A DNA stretch of 20,155 nucleotides, taken from a virus. Made by a program: the position numbers and the translations under genes. Of this stretch, positions 7,322 to 14,983 are shown piece after piece. The stretch is taken from the IMG/VR virus record IMGVR_UViG_3300030450_000926, positions 1 through 20,155 of that record, one strand, 5' to 3'. Every line of letters begins with the position of its first letter. Position 1 is the stretch's first letter. The notes beneath the pieces are model-generated. The model ran no database searches. It was not told the DNA's origin and was given only the letters and a program-made list of their open reading frames with translations.

Positions 7322-9309
7322 TATATGTCCACAACTTCACAAAAGTCAGAAGTACAGGCAAACTCCTGAGAAGATTTTGTTTCATCCTCTTTTTCATATT
7401 GTGATAATGCACTCCACTCAATTTGGGCAGGAGTGTTTTTTAATAGCTGTTCATAAGTTTGTTTATCAACAGCTTCGTATGGTGCTTGTGTATATTTACC
7501 ACCATCATAAGGTAGAAAAGATATACCAGACATTTCATCAAAATGTTCATAAACCCATGCAGCAACTGTCAACCACTCATCCTCTCTAACAGTTACAGTA
7601 ACACTAGGTTTATGTTCGCACCAATACCTATAATAAGATAACCATAGTTTTAATTGATCTATAGCTACCTCATCATCTCTAGTTACACAATTATCAGGTG
7701 ACTTAATAGGGAAAGCAAACACTCCCATATTATCATTATAGATAGGTTTCTTTTGTTCTGCATCTTCAAAACCATTTATTGCGTGTTCAAAAGATACTCC
7801 ACTATCACGTAAGAATTGTGTCAACTTATCTTTCATATCTCCACGTACTCTTCTTATATAATATTCACTATGTCTTGAATGAATACCACTAGCTGTATCT
7901 GTTAATTGACTAACAGTACCACTAGGTTTAACACAAGTAATAGCAGCAGAAACATTGATACCTAACTTATCTGCAAATTCTTTATTAGTTTCTATAGCAA
8001 CATTCTTTAATGTTGTTAATGTTTCTTTCAAACCATCTTCAACATCTTTATAAGCTTTACCATTAGTTAATAATGAATCCATAATACCTGTAAGGCTAAC
8101 ACCTAACAATCGTTCTTCTTCTGTATTAAGTTGCCATCTCTTACGTAGATATTTAAAATCTGTAAGAGTAGATTGATACGTTCCTAATATTGTTGCAAGT
8201 CTTACTTTATTTTTTAACTCTTCTAAAGTATCAGCAGATCTTACCATCACTTCAGTCAAGTTGCAAAATTGGTTAGGACGTAAGATAATTTCTGAACATG
8301 GGTTAGTTCCATACTCCCAAGTCTTTCCATCACTACGTTTAGTATCTCTTCTACCATTCTCTTTTGCTTTATTAGTAGAAGCTTCTCTACTAAAGATACC
8401 ACGTTCACCAGACAAACTATCGTATAAAGCTTTCCATTCAGATAGAAAAATACTTACATCAGGTTTTGACGAATACACAGCCGAGTTATTCGACAAAGCT
8501 CTTTGTGCATTGATAGCCCACCAATTACCAGACTTAGCATTACGAAGGCGATCATCAGATAGATTGCTGAGAGAAATAAGAGCAGACCTCCTAACACCTC
8601 CCACAACAACAACTTCAGCAGTTTTACAAACAAGATCATGGCACTCTAAAGAAGTTAATCTTCTTCCCTTTGCTTCTTTAATTAAATTTACAGCGAAAGT
8701 AAACAGTTCATTTAATGGTGCAGGACCAGATGAACGTCCACCAAAAGTTCTTAGTCTTGCACCTGCTGGTCTAAGTTTAGATAAATCCCATTTAGGTATT
8801 TGACCTGCGTATAATAAAGTAATAAGTTCTCTAAATGCTTTAGCCCAACCAAGTTTACTATCAGCAACAACAATAGTAGTATCACTATTTTCAAACTCTT
8901 CATTAACTTTAGGAAGCTTATCTACGTTCTGTCTTTCAACACTAAATCCTACACCAGTACCATTCATTAGAACATATAATATTTCATCAAAGGATCTTAT
9001 ACTATCTACTGGAATGTAAGAACAGTTATAGGCAGCAACATTACATTGTTCTACTGCTGGTCCAGAAGTCATTAACAATCTCATAGATGGCATAATTTTT
9101 AAATTTAAAACAGAAGTTTGTAATTCATCTCTTAACTTATCATCTAAATTAAAATCAAACTTTTCTTTTAAATGTTTTTTCATATGGTCAAAATATCTTT
9201 GTACTGTCTCCGACCAAGTTTCTCTACGTCCTTCCTCCTCTAACCACCTAGCATATCTTGAGACATGAATGTATTGTTGGTATGCTGTTGGTAAATCTAT
9301 TTGATCCAT
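7321..9309 (-). CDS. nrdJ: Adenosylcobalamin-dependent (class II) ribonucleoside-triphosphate reductase
   Basis: Reduces ribonucleotides to deoxyribonucleotides using a cobalamin-derived radical. The sequence matches the monomeric Lactobacillus leichmannii RTPR type (about 739 aa; here 662). Seen with the ATG at 9309 as residue 1: an NPCSE motif with thiyl-radical Cys338 and catalytic Glu340; Cys349 eleven residues later, the same spacing as Cys408/Cys419 of the L. leichmannii enzyme; Cys89 in CNVAAYNC, the partner of Cys349; a CVKPSGTVSQ phosphate-binding loop near 459; and a C-terminal CTSDFC pair (652/657) with the CX4C spacing of the redox-shuttle cysteines. The frame is open to a TTG at 9336, but AAAGGAAG six bases before the ATG at 9309 decides the start. 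It overlaps the upstream nuclease gene by 13 bases. It would supply dNTPs for phage replication and depends on host or imported B12. Confidence 0.95.
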   Translation of the reverse strand: MDQIDLPTAYQQYIHVSRYARWLEEEGRRETWSETVQRYFDHMKKHLKEKFDFNLDDKLRDELQTSVLNLKIMPSMRLLMTSGPAVEQCNVAAYNCSYIPVDSIRSFDEILYVLMNGTGVGFSVERQNVDKLPKVNEEFENSDTTIVVADSKLGWAKAFRELITLLYAGQIPKWDLSKLRPAGARLRTFGGRSSGPAPLNELFTFAVNLIKEAKGRRLTSLECHDLVCKTAEVVVVGGVRRSALISLSNLSDDRLRNAKSGNWWAINAQRALSNNSAVYSSKPDVSIFLSEWKALYDSLSGERGIFSREASTNKAKENGRRDTKRSDGKTWEYGTNPCSEIILRPNQFCNLTEVMVRSADTLEELKNKVRLATILGTYQSTLTDFKYLRKRWQLNTEEERLLGVSLTGIMDSLLTNGKAYKDVEDGLKETLTTLKNVAIETNKEFADKLGINVSAAITCVKPSGTVSQLTDTASGIHSRHSEYYIRRVRGDMKDKLTQFLRDSGVSFEHAINGFEDAEQKKPIYNDNMGVFAFPIKSPDNCVTRDDEVAIDQLKLWLSYYRYWCEHKPSVTVTVREDEWLTVAAWVYEHFDEMSGISFLPYDGGKYTQAPYEAVDKQTYEQLLKNTPAQIEWSALSQYEKEDETKSSQEFACTSDFCEVVDI

Positions 9310-9614
9310 TGTGCTTCCTTTATTATTTTTATCCAAGTGATTTCAGGTAAAATATATAATCTTTGTTTACGGTCTACTCTAATCGTTAAAAAATCTGGCT
9401 CCTTATCAATCCAATCATAGATCTGTTTAAAACCTGACTTACGAACTTTACATTCACCAGTATAATTATTAAGTATGACATCATGTTTATAGCCTTCCGC
9501 TAGTCCAGACAGAGGAACTCGCAATGCTTTTTCTCTAGGCATCCCTAATTCTCTATGTAAATTAACAATAGCTCTTTCTTCTGATGCTCCTTTAGTCCTT
9601 TGACTTTTACCCAT
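9297..9614 (-). CDS. Holliday-junction-resolvase-like PD-(D/E)XK endonuclease, 105 aa
   Basis: A compact archaeal-Hjc-like nuclease. Visible signature: Glu12/Glu13 in a helix (GASEERAIVNLHRELG), the RVPLSG strand, Asp45 in KHDVI and the catalytic GECKVRK (Glu54, Lys56), followed by a GFKQIYDWI helix. This arrangement (Glu, then Asp, then ExK) is the Holliday-junction resolvase form of the PD-(D/E)XK fold, and the length is right for one domain. In T7 the corresponding job (resolving branched DNA and cutting host DNA) is done by gp3, a different PD-(D/E)XK protein. It overlaps the upstream small gene by eight bases and the reductase by 13, all in one operon. Function is known from the family, not proven here. 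Confidence 0.85.
   Translation of the reverse strand: MGKSQRTKGASEERAIVNLHRELGMPREKALRVPLSGLAEGYKHDVILNNYTGECKVRKSGFKQIYDWIDKEPDFLTIRVDRKQRLYILPEITWIKIIKEAQWIK
9314..9321 (-). promoter_or_regulatory. Ribosome binding site fixing the reductase start
   Basis: AAAGGAAG on the - strand lies four bases before the ATG at 9309. No comparable site precedes the upstream in-frame TTG at 9336. Confidence 0.7.
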
Positions 9615-9789
9615 CAGTTTCTATCTCTTCTATTAATTGTTTTTTAATACTATGCTTACTATCTTTTTTACGTTTATCTTCAACAACACGCATTTTATAT
9701 TTGGGAGTCCTGAGATCTTTAGCTATAGGATTATGTTTTAGACTAGCTTTAAGTCTCTCTCTTCTCTTAGCTTTACTCTCTGAACTCAT
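9607..9789 (-). CDS. Small basic protein with conserved phage motif, 60 aa
   Basis: I choose the third Met (9789) because the longer frame starts on ATT. GGGA lies about nine bases upstream of this ATG, and the alternative ATG at 9798 is also possible. The protein is very rich in Lys and Arg, with a core reading NPIAKDLRTPKYKMRVV followed by a basic DKRKK. Proteins with this pattern are widespread in marine podoviruses beside nuclease and replication genes (from memory). No function is known. The charge suggests nucleic-acid contact. It overlaps its neighbours on both sides (17 bases upstream, 8 downstream), showing tight coupling. Confidence 0.75.
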   Translation of the reverse strand: MSSESKAKRRERLKASLKHNPIAKDLRTPKYKMRVVEDKRKKDSKHSIKKQLIEEIETDG

Positions 9790-9955
9790 TGTCTTCATTC
9801 CCAAAATCAATATCTAAAACGTCTTCAAACTTATTCATGTTGTCTGAGATCTTGTACCAAAGAATATCCACAAGTTCTTCTACAGATATATCTAGTATAT
9901 CTAGTATATCAGTCTGATCGCATTTGTCAATTATTAATTGTCGAGTTTCCAACAT
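9773..9955 (-). CDS. Small acidic protein, 60 aa
   Basis: AAGG is found about 13 bases and GAGAA about five bases before the ATG at 9955. The start lies inside the end of the upstream nuclease gene (29-base overlap) and the end overlaps the next gene by 17 bases. The sequence is strongly acidic, with an amphipathic helix (VEELVDILWYKI) and an Asp/Glu-rich tail. Part of the N-terminal helix is encoded by a 9-bp tandem repeat giving repeated Asp-Ile-Leu. Function unknown. Acidic proteins of this size may be inhibitors or DNA mimics, but nothing here shows that. Confidence 0.7.
   Translation of the reverse strand: MLETRQLIIDKCDQTDILDILDISVEELVDILWYKISDNMNKFEDVLDIDFGNEDNEFRE
9888..9910. repeat. 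9-bp tandem repeat inside a coding region
   Basis: The unit ATATCTAGT occurs about 2.5 times in perfect copies (9888-9896, 9897-9905, then ATATC). Nine bases keep the frame, and on the - strand the repeat encodes DIL-DIL-DI in the acidic protein. It looks like a recent slippage expansion. Confidence 0.8.
9903..9930 (-). promoter_or_regulatory. Candidate internal sigma70 promoter (near consensus)
   Basis: TTGACA (9930-9925) and TATACT (9908-9903) are separated by 16 bases on the - strand, inside the acidic protein gene. It would boost the downstream basic protein, resolvase and reductase. The -10 has one mismatch and the spacer is one base short. In AT-rich coding sequence such matches can arise by chance, so confidence is low. 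Confidence 0.3.
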
Positions 9956-10787
9956 TTAATTCTCTACCTTTTGGTTCTCTAACTACTTCTGTAAAATGTT
10001 TAATGGCATGAGTAAAAGCAAAACTTCTTAAACCTTTACCACCATTAGCATCAGACCAACAATGTTGTTTAAATCCACAATAGGCACATCCTATAGGTAA
10101 AACTCTATTGCCACTAACACCTTCAGCTACATCTTCATAACATCTTTCTGGAGGTGTGTCTTTATCTAATAGTTGTTTTAATTTTTTAATTCTAGGCTTA
10201 ACATTTTTTGCTTTTATTCTTGATATAGTTGCCGTTCCATTCTGTTTATCAACTGCAAGAAAAGCTGGATACTCATCTCCTTCTGATTGAGCATAACCAC
10301 TAATCTGATCTATGTAACCAAAAGGATCATCTTCTGCAAGGGTATTGTTTCTAAATTTTTTAAAAGCAAAAGAACTAGCAGACTTAACATCAACGACTAC
10401 ACCATCTATAATAGCATCCATGCGTCCTTTGATACCATCAATCTCTATTTCTTTTTGCTCTCCCTCTACTTTGTGTCCAGCTTCTTTTGCAAGAAAAAGA
10501 AAAAGCTCCTCGATAATATCACCTAATAAAAATTTAATCTGTGTATTAGGTAGCCACTTTTCTCTTGGAGCTTTATTCAGTTCGTACCAAACTTGACGAT
10601 CTGGTTTACCTATATTAGACATTCTCAAACGAGGTTCCCACTCTCTGTTCTTTAACATCTTTAATCTGACAGCTTTAGCAATACCATTTAAAAGTATTCT
10701 AATATTATTGTCTTCTGGGTAGTGACTTTCTTCACCATTAAAGAGATCGTAAATATCTCCAACCAGAGTATCAAGTTTTTTTTCCAT
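9927..10787 (-). CDS. RecB/Cas4-like PD-(D/E)XK exonuclease, 286 aa
   Basis: A RecB-family nuclease domain fills residues 85-190: GRMDAI with Asp124, then VVDVKSAS with Asp133 and Lys135 (the DxK catalytic pair), then QISGYAQ (Gln161), the motif typical of the RecB/Cas4 group. After the nuclease core come Cys216 and CAYCGFKQHC (Cys234, 237, 243). Four cysteines in this arrangement could hold an iron-sulfur cluster, as in Cas4 and AddB, although the first Cys of those families sits before the nuclease core. Its place between SSB and the resolvase equals that of the T7 gp6 exonuclease, so a role in host DNA breakdown or end processing is likely. The ATG overlaps the SSB stop as TAATG. It is unlikely to be a CRISPR Cas4, as no cas genes are near. 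Confidence 0.85.
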   Translation of the reverse strand: MEKKLDTLVGDIYDLFNGEESHYPEDNNIRILLNGIAKAVRLKMLKNREWEPRLRMSNIGKPDRQVWYELNKAPREKWLPNTQIKFLLGDIIEELFLFLAKEAGHKVEGEQKEIEIDGIKGRMDAIIDGVVVDVKSASSFAFKKFRNNTLAEDDPFGYIDQISGYAQSEGDEYPAFLAVDKQNGTATISRIKAKNVKPRIKKLKQLLDKDTPPERCYEDVAEGVSGNRVLPIGCAYCGFKQHCWSDANGGKGLRSFAFTHAIKHFTEVVREPKGRELNVGNSTINN

Positions 10788-11296
10788 TATGCGAACTGTT
10801 CTTCTAGGTACTCATTATTGGAAGCAGAGAAACCATCATCTCTCTTCTTAAATGTAGTAGATGATCCACCACTTCCACCTGCTCCCTCATAAGGAACAAG
10901 ATCAATGATCTGAACATTGCGTATAAATGCCTTGTTCTTTCCTTTAGCTGGACCACCTGGTACTTCTAGCACAGCAAACTCTACCACAACTTTACTACCA
11001 TTACCAATCAATACATCATGTGTAACATCATTCATATCACAATCATACACCTTTGGAGGTATTGCTGGTTTACCACTCTTTGTAACAGCATTGAGAACAA
11101 AACTAAATCCTTCACCAATATCATCTTTCTTAACAGAAGCTGTTAAATTTAAAGACTCTAATAGTTTTTTGTTTCGTGCATCAACATACACTTTAATAGA
11201 GTATTGTTCTTCATTAATAAAAGGATTACGTCTAGGCTGATCTAACTTAGCCCAATATGCAAGTCCTTCAACTGTATAAACATCTGCTTTAACCAT
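10787..11296 (-). CDS. Single-stranded DNA-binding protein, T7 gp2.5-like (169 aa)
   Basis: Coats single-stranded DNA and coordinates polymerase and helicase. The N-terminal part (PRRNPFINEEQYSIKVYV) and the strands through residue 135 fit the OB fold of the T7 gp2.5-like phage group. A Gly/Ser linker (about 138-147) leads to a tail ending NEYLEEQFA, a modestly acidic and aromatic end like the gp2.5 tail that contacts partner proteins, though T7's is more acidic and ends in Phe. It is shorter than T7 gp2.5 (232 aa). AGGAG precedes the ATG by about nine bases, and an exact sigma70 consensus promoter stands directly upstream, so it is the first gene of its own transcript as well as part of the longer operon. 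Confidence 0.85.
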   Translation of the reverse strand: MVKADVYTVEGLAYWAKLDQPRRNPFINEEQYSIKVYVDARNKKLLESLNLTASVKKDDIGEGFSFVLNAVTKSGKPAIPPKVYDCDMNDVTHDVLIGNGSKVVVEFAVLEVPGGPAKGKNKAFIRNVQIIDLVPYEGAGGSGGSSTTFKKRDDGFSASNNEYLEEQFA

Positions 11297-11330
11297 TGAT
11301 TATTTCTCCTATAAAATTAATCGTACTATT

Positions 11331-11359
11331 ATTATAAACTACTTCTACAACTTTGTCAA
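11331..11359 (-). promoter_or_regulatory. Exact-consensus sigma70 promoter upstream of SSB
   Basis: On the - strand TTGACA (11359-11354), a 17-base spacer and TATAAT (11336-11331) match the bacterial housekeeping promoter consensus at all twelve positions. The -35 overlaps the end of the MazG-like gene. Transcription would begin near 11324, about 28 bases before the SSB ATG, and serve SSB, both nucleases and the reductase. Confidence 0.85.
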
Positions 11360-11707
11360 GTCTACAGGTAAGTAATTGTTTGACTTCAATATTTTACCAT
11401 CTTCACGATAAATAGGTTTACCATCATCATCTAATTTTGTCATGTTAGAAGCGTGTACTAAATTAAACATAACAGATAAATCCCATCCATACCTTACAGA
11501 CATAGACACACAAACATATACTAAATCTACTAACTCCTTCTTTATATTGGGTACATCTTTAGCCTCCATTAATTCATTACATTCTTCTCTAATAAGTTTT
11601 AAAGGTAATTCACTATCCTCTGTAGAAAACTTTTTACCTACAGGATGTCCAAAAGCTTTGTGAAACTTTTCTAATTTATTTTCAAACGTATCATATGTAA
11701 ACAACAT
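11345..11707 (-). CDS. MazG-like nucleotide pyrophosphohydrolase (PRA-PH-like), 120 aa
   Basis: An all-alpha NTP pyrophosphohydrolase of the MazG/HisE-like superfamily, which splits NTPs to NMP and pyrophosphate with bound Mg2+. Residues seen: Glu42-x-x-Glu45 in REECNELMEA and Glu58-x-x-Asp61 in KKELVDLVY, the ExxE...ExxD metal site. The C-terminal segment (SNMTKLDDDGKPIYREDGKI) is typical of the phage phosphoribosyl-ATP pyrophosphohydrolase-like branch. Start: the frame runs to 11734, but AGGAG six bases before the ATG at 11707 decides it. The polymerase TAG lies within this ribosome site, so the two genes do not overlap. A role in nucleotide-pool cleaning, or in lowering alarmone signals as proposed for cyanophage MazG, is inferred. 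Confidence 0.85.
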   Translation of the reverse strand: MLFTYDTFENKLEKFHKAFGHPVGKKFSTEDSELPLKLIREECNELMEAKDVPNIKKELVDLVYVCVSMSVRYGWDLSVMFNLVHASNMTKLDDDGKPIYREDGKILKSNNYLPVDLTKL

Positions 11708-11715
11708 TTTTTCTC

Positions 11716-13455
11716 CTAGTGTGTTAGTGACCAATTATTACCTATCTTATATTCACCATCAAGAGGACAGTTAAGATTAAGAGCTTGTGCTGTGTTGCGT
11801 ATAGATCGTATACCTATGTTCGCTACTTGTTCACAAAGTCTTGTTGGTACATCCAACTGCCACTCATCATGTATGTTTGCAACAAAGTATTTTGCAGGGC
11901 TAAGTCTTTGTTTTAATAAGTCTTGATAAAAAATAGTTAAAGCTTTCTTCATTACAATAGCACCTGCACCTTGTAATAAAACATTAAGTGCTGAATGTTC
12001 AGATCTTATCGTAAGATACCTTCCGTCAGCACCCTTGATTTTACCAGTTTTAGCAGCCCTAAAGACTCTTTCTCTAAGATTTGCAAGTGCTGGAGTACGA
12101 TTGAGAAATCGTTCTTTAAGTTCTTTTCCATCTGCTCTACTTCCACCAACGACAGCTCCAATTTTTGCATCTCCTGCTCCATAGATAAAAGCATAGATGA
12201 ATGTTTTTGCCTGATCTCTTGATTGCAATCCTGCAACCATTTGGTTAACTGTGTGTATGTCTCCATGAACTACTTCCTTTGTATATTCTTTGTCATTCAT
12301 ATAATGTGATAACATTCTTAATTCTAAACTACTAGCATCTATACCAATCAAACTATTCCCACTACTAGGTATCCAACACTCCCTACATTCTTCTCCATAA
12401 GGTTTACGTGTTGAAGGTACTTGAGCCATGTTAGGTTTTCTATGTGTCATACGTCCTGTAATAGCTCCATTAGTTATAACACTACCATGCACTCTCCCAT
12501 CTTTCTCTGATGCTTCAATCCAAGATTTGATTTGTGCATTACGTTTTTCTAATGTTAGATACTCTGCTATTTGTTTTGCTTCTGGTATGTTTACTCTTTC
12601 TAAAACCTTTTCATTTACAATAGCTTGTCCCTTTTCTGTAAACTCTTTTGGTTTCCATCCCAATCTTTTTAACCTATCACTAATTTGTTGACGAGATGAG
12701 AGGTTAAAGGAAACATATTTAATACGACTAAAGTTACCACATACAGTAGACATAGGATCAGGAATACCACTAAGACCAACCTTACTAAGTCTACCGTCTT
12801 TAGTGTGACGTATCTTAACTTCTTTATCCAATGCAACAACTGGTAGCCACTTCTCTGTAATTTCTTTTTGAATATCATTTGCCCTCTGCATCAGGTCTGC
12901 TAATAATAATTGTGCCTTCTGCAAATCAAAATTAAAACCTACTTTTATTTGTTTACTAATTATATGTTGAACTTCATGTTCTAAAACCATAGACTCTTCT
13001 GAAAAATCTTTACCTTCTTCTAACAAACGATAGAATGTTTTCTCTGTTACTTCAACATCCTGTTTACAATACTTGAGCATCTCTTCTGAATACTTTTCAA
13101 AATCATTGAAATGTATTTTAGGACATCCGAGATATATTCCCCATGCGTCAAGAGCATGACCCTTTTCTCTAATTGGGCTAAACAAACGTGATAATAATAA
13201 CGTATCAATACAATCATTTACTTTTATCCTTGCGTTCCAAAGTCTATTTAATACAGGAGCATCAAAAGATATTCCATTGTGCATAATAAACACACTAGGA
13301 ACGGAATGAATATAAGAAGTAAAATCTTTTCCATCTCTAAAACTCCGTACTTCTTTTGTATCTATATCTTTCGTAACAGCAACATGAATAACTGTAGCAT
13401 CAAGACTATCTGTTTCAATATCAACTACTAACTTTCTCTTGTTCTGCTTCAACAT
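11716..13455 (-). CDS. Family A DNA polymerase, T7 gp5-like, with 3'-5' exonuclease (579 aa)
   Basis: The replicative polymerase. Exonuclease domain (1-150): DIETD (Asp12, Glu14), HNGISFDAP (Asp65) and YCKQD (Tyr129, Asp133) supply all four metal ligands plus the Tyr, so proofreading looks intact. Polymerase domain: motif A GIDASSLELR (Asp373); motif B/O-helix RDQAKTFIYAFIYGAG (Arg413, Lys417, Tyr421), nearly identical to T7; motif C IHDEW (His529, Asp530, Glu531); the chain ends NNWSLTH, keeping T7's C-terminal His. It is shorter than T7 gp5 (704 aa). The thumb region that carries the thioredoxin-binding loop in T7 (here about 202-255) looks some 25 residues shorter. The start at 13455 overlaps the primase-helicase end by 35 bases, with GGAGAG upstream. 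Confidence 0.95.
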   Translation of the reverse strand: MLKQNKRKLVVDIETDSLDATVIHVAVTKDIDTKEVRSFRDGKDFTSYIHSVPSVFIMHNGISFDAPVLNRLWNARIKVNDCIDTLLLSRLFSPIREKGHALDAWGIYLGCPKIHFNDFEKYSEEMLKYCKQDVEVTEKTFYRLLEEGKDFSEESMVLEHEVQHIISKQIKVGFNFDLQKAQLLLADLMQRANDIQKEITEKWLPVVALDKEVKIRHTKDGRLSKVGLSGIPDPMSTVCGNFSRIKYVSFNLSSRQQISDRLKRLGWKPKEFTEKGQAIVNEKVLERVNIPEAKQIAEYLTLEKRNAQIKSWIEASEKDGRVHGSVITNGAITGRMTHRKPNMAQVPSTRKPYGEECRECWIPSSGNSLIGIDASSLELRMLSHYMNDKEYTKEVVHGDIHTVNQMVAGLQSRDQAKTFIYAFIYGAGDAKIGAVVGGSRADGKELKERFLNRTPALANLRERVFRAAKTGKIKGADGRYLTIRSEHSALNVLLQGAGAIVMKKALTIFYQDLLKQRLSPAKYFVANIHDEWQLDVPTRLCEQVANIGIRSIRNTAQALNLNCPLDGEYKIGNNWSLTH

Positions 13456-14983
13456 CTGATATATTTCTCTCCATCATTCTTCCTGTTTCTGGATCATAGT
13501 ATAAGTGACAAGCTGTTCCAGTCTCACCTGTCCATCTATTCTTCCATACAACTACGTCTGTAGTGTTTCTTTCAATGTCATCCTCCGCTAACCTATCTCT
13601 TTTTAAACCTACCACCATGTTAGCTAACTGTTCTATACCAGCCGTACCTCTTATCTGTCCTTGTCTATTGACATGAACAACAGCTAACAAACATATTCCT
13701 AATTCTATTGTTAGGGTTTTTAATTTTGTTGCGATCTCATCCAAGATCTTTCTTTCATCTGCACCATTACGTCCATCACTAACAACAATACTAATATGAT
13801 CCAAGATAATAAACCTACAGTCTAATCCTTTAGCATAGTATCTAATCTTTGCTAAGAGATTGTCAATATCCATTGACCCAAATGAGTCATAAAAATATAT
13901 TCTATCATCAGCTAGTATCTGTTTTCCATATTGTTCTCTATCTTTAGGTTCTAAAACGGTCTTAAATTTATGAGCAGGTATATCTGCTTCCATAGATGCA
14001 AGACCAATACTACTAATTTTAGGTGTCTCTTCTAAAAATAAAGTACCAATTCGTTCCTTTGTATTCTTTAATAGGTAATGACATATCTCTCTTAGGAAAG
14101 ATGTTTTACCTACACCTGTCTCAGCGGTAACAACAACCATCTCACCTTCTCTCATACCATCTGTTATTCTATTTAATCCAGACCACGGATATGATATAGA
14201 CTGTGTTTCATCTGTCTCACCTAACGAACTAATTAAAGAAGATGATGCTAGTATACCATCTGGAACATAGTTCTTTGCGTTCCACCAAGCATTAACAAAA
14301 TCTTTTATCTTATTCTTTTGTAAATAATCATTAGCATCTTTCTCTACTAATGGAACTATCTTTGCTTTACGAGGTGAAAATAACTGAGCAACTTTTTCTG
14401 AAGCTGTTCTTCCTACCTCATCATTATCAAAACAAATGACTACATTATCAAAGCTGTCTAAGTATTCAAAATTTTTCTTAACATCTCTTACAGCAGATTG
14501 TCCACCATTCTTAATAGATACTACAGACCATTTGCTACCAAGCATTTGATAAGCAGACATAGCATCTACTTCACCTTCGCATATCGTTATATACTTACCA
14601 GTATTTCTAAAAAGATTTTGACCAAACAATCCTGCATCTTTTATATCACCTTGCGAGAAAAAGTTTTTATTAATTACATTCCTAACTTTAGTACCAACAA
14701 TATTATTATTAGCATCATAGTAAGGATAGTGATGCGTATTGTTATCAGGTGATACTGTTACTCCAAAAAATTTAACTGTATCTTCTGACAATCCTCTGAA
14801 TGGTTTATGTTGTAAGTTTGTTTCCATTTTATAAACATTCTTATCCTGTTGTTTGTAATCTTCATTCCATTTAAAAGTTTCACAAGAATAACAGTACGTG
14901 TGATTATCATACAATGCTAGTGCATCACTTGATCCACAATCCTCACATGGTAAATGTGTTTGTAATGCTTGTTCATTACTCAT
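13421..14983 (-). CDS. T7 gp4-like primase-helicase, 520 aa
   Basis: A bifunctional replisome protein. Primase half: a zinc-binding domain with Cys13, Cys16, Cys31 and Cys34; a TOPRIM fold with ICEGE (Glu136) and CFDNDEVG (Asp186, Asp188). Helicase half (RecA/DnaB type): Walker A AETGVGKTS (Lys293, Thr294), catalytic Glu in LFLEET (318/319), Walker B FIILDH (Asp395), His437 in VVHVNR, and the KNRWTGETG segment with the presumed arginine finger. All key residues are present, so both activities are likely. The length is close to T7 gp4A (566 aa). The ATG at 14983 overlaps the DUF3310 stop by eight bases, and the end overlaps the polymerase start. I see no good internal ribosome site for a helicase-only short form. 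Confidence 0.95.
   Translation of the reverse strand: MSNEQALQTHLPCEDCGSSDALALYDNHTYCYSCETFKWNEDYKQQDKNVYKMETNLQHKPFRGLSEDTVKFFGVTVSPDNNTHHYPYYDANNNIVGTKVRNVINKNFFSQGDIKDAGLFGQNLFRNTGKYITICEGEVDAMSAYQMLGSKWSVVSIKNGGQSAVRDVKKNFEYLDSFDNVVICFDNDEVGRTASEKVAQLFSPRKAKIVPLVEKDANDYLQKNKIKDFVNAWWNAKNYVPDGILASSSLISSLGETDETQSISYPWSGLNRITDGMREGEMVVVTAETGVGKTSFLREICHYLLKNTKERIGTLFLEETPKISSIGLASMEADIPAHKFKTVLEPKDREQYGKQILADDRIYFYDSFGSMDIDNLLAKIRYYAKGLDCRFIILDHISIVVSDGRNGADERKILDEIATKLKTLTIELGICLLAVVHVNRQGQIRGTAGIEQLANMVVGLKRDRLAEDDIERNTTDVVVWKNRWTGETGTACHLYYDPETGRMMERNISDVEAEQEKVSS

Noticed and set aside
8261-8803. 180-codon open frame on the + strand
   Set aside because: It lies wholly inside the well-supported class II reductase gene on the other strand; no ribosome site and no protein-like pattern.
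9310-9336. Upstream TTG start for the reductase
   Set aside because: No ribosome site there, whereas AAAGGAAG stands just before the ATG at 9309.
12006-12266. 86-codon - strand frame within the polymerase gene
   Set aside because: Out-of-frame shadow; the polymerase motifs in the main frame are intact through the same region.
10287-12691. + strand frames opposite SSB, the RecB-like nuclease, MazG-like and polymerase genes
   Set aside because: Each overlaps a gene with clear motifs on the - strand and breaks the uniform - strand direction of the block.
13831-13870. TTGACA-like/GATACT promoter match inside primase-helicase
   Set aside because: Spacer of 18 and a poor -10 within coding sequence; expected by chance in DNA this rich in A+T.
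14827-14830. Internal start for a helicase-only (gp4B-like) form at Met53 of the primase-helicase
   Set aside because: The only AGGA upstream is about 16 bases away, too far for a convincing ribosome site.
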